From Actinomycetota bacterium (lineage in GTDB: Bacteria > Actinomycetota > Actinomycetes > S36-B12): a DNA stretch of 7,077 nucleotides. The stretch spans positions 1 to 7,077 of the forward strand of contig VGBQ01000136.1 in assembly GCA_016870425.1 (NCBI GenBank), in the 5' to 3' direction. Positions 5,567-7,077 of this stretch are shown here, in pieces. The notes beneath the pieces were generated by a model that did no database searches, was not told the DNA's origin, and saw only the letters and a list, made by a program, of their open reading frames with translations. Each line of letters opens with the position of its first letter. Within the stretch, counting starts at the first letter, position 1. Both the position numbers and the translations under genes were made by a program.

Positions 5567-6166
5567 ATGACCTGGTACTCCGAGATCCCCGCCCGCCGTA
5601 CTCGACAGATCGCCGGCGATGCATGGCTGATCGCGTGGAGTGCGCTGTGGATCTGGGCAGCCCTGCGGCTCTACGACCTCGTGATGAATCTCGCGGCACC
5701 CGGGCGCGCCGTGTCGAGCAGCGCGGCTGATCTCGCGGGGCGCTTCGACGATGCCGGCAGCGCACTCGGGGGTGTGCCGCTAGTCGGCGGGGCGTTGCAG
5801 TCGCCCTTCGACGGCATGGGCAGTGCGGCGGCCGCGATCGCTGACGCGGGCCAGGCGTCCGCTGACGCTGTGGGCTTGCTCGCACGATTCCTCGCCATCG
5901 CACTGGCCGTGCTCGGCATCGCGTCATGGGCGATGGTGTGGGTGCCGATTCGCGTGGCCTTTATCCGCCGCGCGACGGCGGCACGTCGCTTCCTTGACTC
6001 CACCGATGACCTGGACCTCTTCGCACTGCGTGCGATGGCCCGGCAGCCACTGCACCTGCTCGCCCGCATCAGCGATGATCCCGCTGGGGCGTGGAGGCGG
6101 GGTGATCGCGACGTGATCGAGGCCCTGGCCTCCCTGGAACTGCGTGCCGAGGGCCTGGCGCGCTAG
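5567..6166 (+). CDS. Conserved actinobacterial two-helix membrane protein, function unknown
   Basis: I do not assign a function. The 199-residue protein starts 'MTWYSEIPARRTRQ' and has two clear hydrophobic helices, at about 18-38 and 102-127. The basic residues at 10-13 and the 'RVAFIRRATAARR' run (129-141) put both ends in the cytoplasm by the positive-inside rule. The segment between the helices (about 39-101) would then face outward. It is rich in Ala, Gly and Ser and has 'GVPLVGGALQSPFDGMG' (69-85). The cytoplasmic tail (about 128-199) contains 'DLDLFALRAMARQPL' (148-162). No enzyme motif is visible. The start is supported by GAGGAAGG, 6 nt upstream. It is the only plus-strand gene here, divergent from the ACT gene and convergent with the DUF4287-like gene 15 nt away. 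The sequence style resembles a family I recall from other actinobacteria, not verified here. Confidence 0.85.
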   Translation: MTWYSEIPARRTRQIAGDAWLIAWSALWIWAALRLYDLVMNLAAPGRAVSSSAADLAGRFDDAGSALGGVPLVGGALQSPFDGMGSAAAAIADAGQASADAVGLLARFLAIALAVLGIASWAMVWVPIRVAFIRRATAARRFLDSTDDLDLFALRAMARQPLHLLARISDDPAGAWRRGDRDVIEALASLELRAEGLAR

Positions 6167-6187
6167 CCACCGTACGGGTGCTCAGCG
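6161..6187. terminator. Weak candidate bidirectional stem-loop between convergent genes
   Basis: The 15-nt gap between the convergent stop codons and its flanks can fold. CGCT (6161-6164) pairs with AGCG (6184-6187), and CACC (6168-6171) pairs with GGTG (6177-6180), with small bulges between and a 5-nt loop. There is no T-tract on either side. It covers both stop codons, where shared termination would be expected. Low confidence. Confidence 0.2.
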
Positions 6188-6373
6188 AGCGAGGTAGGCG
6201 CCGAGCGAATCGAAGTAGCTCTCCATGCCGAGTTCCTTGAGGTAGGCGACCTGCTCCATGTGCTTGGCGTCCTTCATCGCGTCCAGTTGCGTCATCCGGT
6301 AGTCGATCGGCTGCCCGTACTTCTTCTCGATGGAGGGGAAGTAGGACTTCGGCCCGGTGACCTTCTCGGCCAT
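6182..6373 (-). CDS. Small DUF4287-like protein
   Basis: A 63-residue hydrophilic protein with no signal peptide or membrane segment. Its N-terminal 'YFPSIEKKYGQPI' (11-23) matches, from memory, the start of the DUF4287 domain, and 'HMEQVAYLKELGM' (38-50) fits that domain's second conserved block. The usual tryptophan after 'PI' is absent and the C-terminus ('SYFDSLGAYLAR', 52-63) diverges. The function of DUF4287 is unknown. The ATG at 6373 is preceded by AGGAG (6380-6384) at 6 nt. That AGGAG overlaps the TAG stop of ychF, so the two genes are almost certainly cotranscribed and translationally coupled. The gene is real on start-signal and composition grounds; the family name is less certain. 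Confidence 0.75.
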   Translation of the reverse strand: MAEKVTGPKSYFPSIEKKYGQPIDYRMTQLDAMKDAKHMEQVAYLKELGMESYFDSLGAYLAR

Positions 6374-6379
6374 GAGGAT

Positions 6380-6384
6380 CTCCT
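6380..6384 (-). promoter_or_regulatory. Ribosome-binding site overlapping the ychF stop codon
   Basis: The minus strand reads TAGGAG: the TAG is the ychF stop (6385-6383) and AGGAG serves the next gene, 6 nt before its ATG. Ribosomes finishing ychF would sit on this site, which favours reinitiation on the small gene. Confidence 0.65.
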
Positions 6385-7077
6385 AGACGTTGAATCGGAA
6401 CTCGACCACGTCGCCGTCGCGCATGACGTAGTCCTTGCCCTCCATGCGCACCTTGCCGTGGGCTTTGGCCTCCGTCATCGAGCCCGCGTCGACAAGGTCG
6501 TCGAAGGACACGAGCTCCGCCTTGATGAAGCCCTTCTGGAAGTCGGTGTGGATGACTCCGGCGGCCTCGGGCGCCGTCGCGCCCTTGCGGATCGTCCACG
6601 CACGCGATTCCTTGGGTCCGGCCGTGAGGTAGGTCTGCAGGCCGAGAGTGTCGAAGCCGACGCGGGCGAGCGCGTCCAGGCCGGACTCGTCCTGGCCAAT
6701 CGACTGAAGGAGCTCGAGCGCTTCCGCGTGGTCGAGGCCGGCGAGCTCGGATTCGATCTTGGCGTCGAGGAAGACGACCTCAGCGGGTGCGAGCAGGTCA
6801 CGCATCTTCTGTCGGAACGCCGGGTCCGAGAGTTCGGCCTCGTCGGCGTTGACGACGTACAGGAAGGGCTTGGCAGTGAGGAGGAAGAGTTCGCGGATGG
6901 GCTCGGCGTCCATCCCCGAGGCAAAGATCGTCGTGCCGGCGTTGAGGATCTCCTGCGCCTTCTCTGCGGTCGCGAGGATCTCGACGCGCTCCTTGTTGAT
7001 GCGCGCTTCCTTCTGCAGGCGCGGGATGGCCTTCTCGAGCGTCTGCAGGTCGGCGAGGATGAGCTCGGTGTTGATCG
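6383..7077 (-). CDS. ychF: Redox-responsive P-loop ATPase/GTPase YchF (N-terminus cut off by window edge)
   Basis: This is the C-terminal 230 residues of YchF (also EngD; human OLA1 homologue), an Obg-family P-loop NTPase that binds ribosomes and prefers ATP. The visible part starts in the conserved 'INTELILADLQTLEK' (visible residues 1-15). It continues through a charged helical region (about 20-45) to 'LYVVNADEAEL' (72-82). Its NADE occupies the G4 position, the noncanonical NxxE that explains ATP preference. A C-terminal TGS domain follows, with 'AWTIRKGATAPEAAGVIHTD', 'GFIKAELVSFDDL' and 'GDVVEFRFNV' at the end. E. coli YchF has 363 residues, so about 130, including the Walker A loop, lie right of the window. 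The stop overlaps the ribosome-binding site of the DUF4287-like gene. In E. coli, YchF has been linked to oxidative-stress control and to translation of leaderless mRNAs. Confidence 0.97.
   Translation of the reverse strand, partial: INTELILADLQTLEKAIPRLQKEARINKERVEILATAEKAQEILNAGTTIFASGMDAEPIRELFLLTAKPFLYVVNADEAELSDPAFRQKMRDLLAPAEVVFLDAKIESELAGLDHAEALELLQSIGQDESGLDALARVGFDTLGLQTYLTAGPKESRAWTIRKGATAPEAAGVIHTDFQKGFIKAELVSFDDLVDAGSMTEAKAHGKVRMEGKDYVMRDGDVVEFRFNV

Noticed and set aside
6069..6599. Minus-strand frame of 176 codons across the ychF 3' end and the small gene
   Set aside because: Arg/Gly/His-rich frame-shifted reading of ychF and the DUF4287-like gene, which both have proper starts and motifs in other frames.
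1..7077. Undescribed defence, mobile or biosynthetic system
   Set aside because: No transposase, integrase, nuclease, toxin-antitoxin pair, retron, repeat array or secondary-metabolism gene is visible. Codon use is uniform and all but two genes fall in well-known families.

Overview
The window comes from a high-GC Gram-positive actinobacterium. The evidence is strong third-codon-position GC bias, frequent GTG starts, protein sequences of actinobacterial flavour and a lipoprotein-anchored ABC solute receptor. The genus cannot be fixed from this sequence. Eight protein-coding genes fill the window almost completely: seven on the minus strand and one on the plus strand. No gene-free stretch exceeds 160 bases. 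I see no RNA genes, CRISPR arrays, insertion sequences or prophage genes.

Left block (1-2703, minus strand): an oligopeptide-type ABC importer. A DppC/OppC-like permease (1723-2703) is followed by a family 5 solute-binding lipoprotein (1625 leftwards, cut by the window edge). Two GC-rich stem-loops lie between them, just ahead of a strong ribosome-binding site. The partner permease and ATPases are not visible and are expected further left.

Centre (2862-5517, minus strand): a probable three-gene operon transcribed ACT-domain protein, Nudix hydrolase, then typA (BipA), with gaps of 13 and 9 nt. TypA is a ribosome-associated translational GTPase. The Nudix enzyme is a nucleotide-pool sanitiser and the ACT protein a possible small-molecule sensor. 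A perfect DnaA-box 9-mer lies just past the typA stop.

Right block (5567-7077): a plus-strand gene for a two-helix membrane protein of unknown function diverges from the ACT gene across 49 bp. It converges on a minus-strand pair made of ychF (N-terminus cut off by the window edge) and a 63-residue DUF4287-like protein whose ribosome-binding site overlaps the ychF stop.

This is mainly core genome: translation-linked GTPases, nucleotide hygiene and nutrient uptake. I found no convincing undescribed system. The points most worth checking are the leaderless and overlapping promoter arrangement at 5505-5533, the DnaA box, the paired stem-loops ahead of the binding-protein gene, and the two small uncharacterised proteins.
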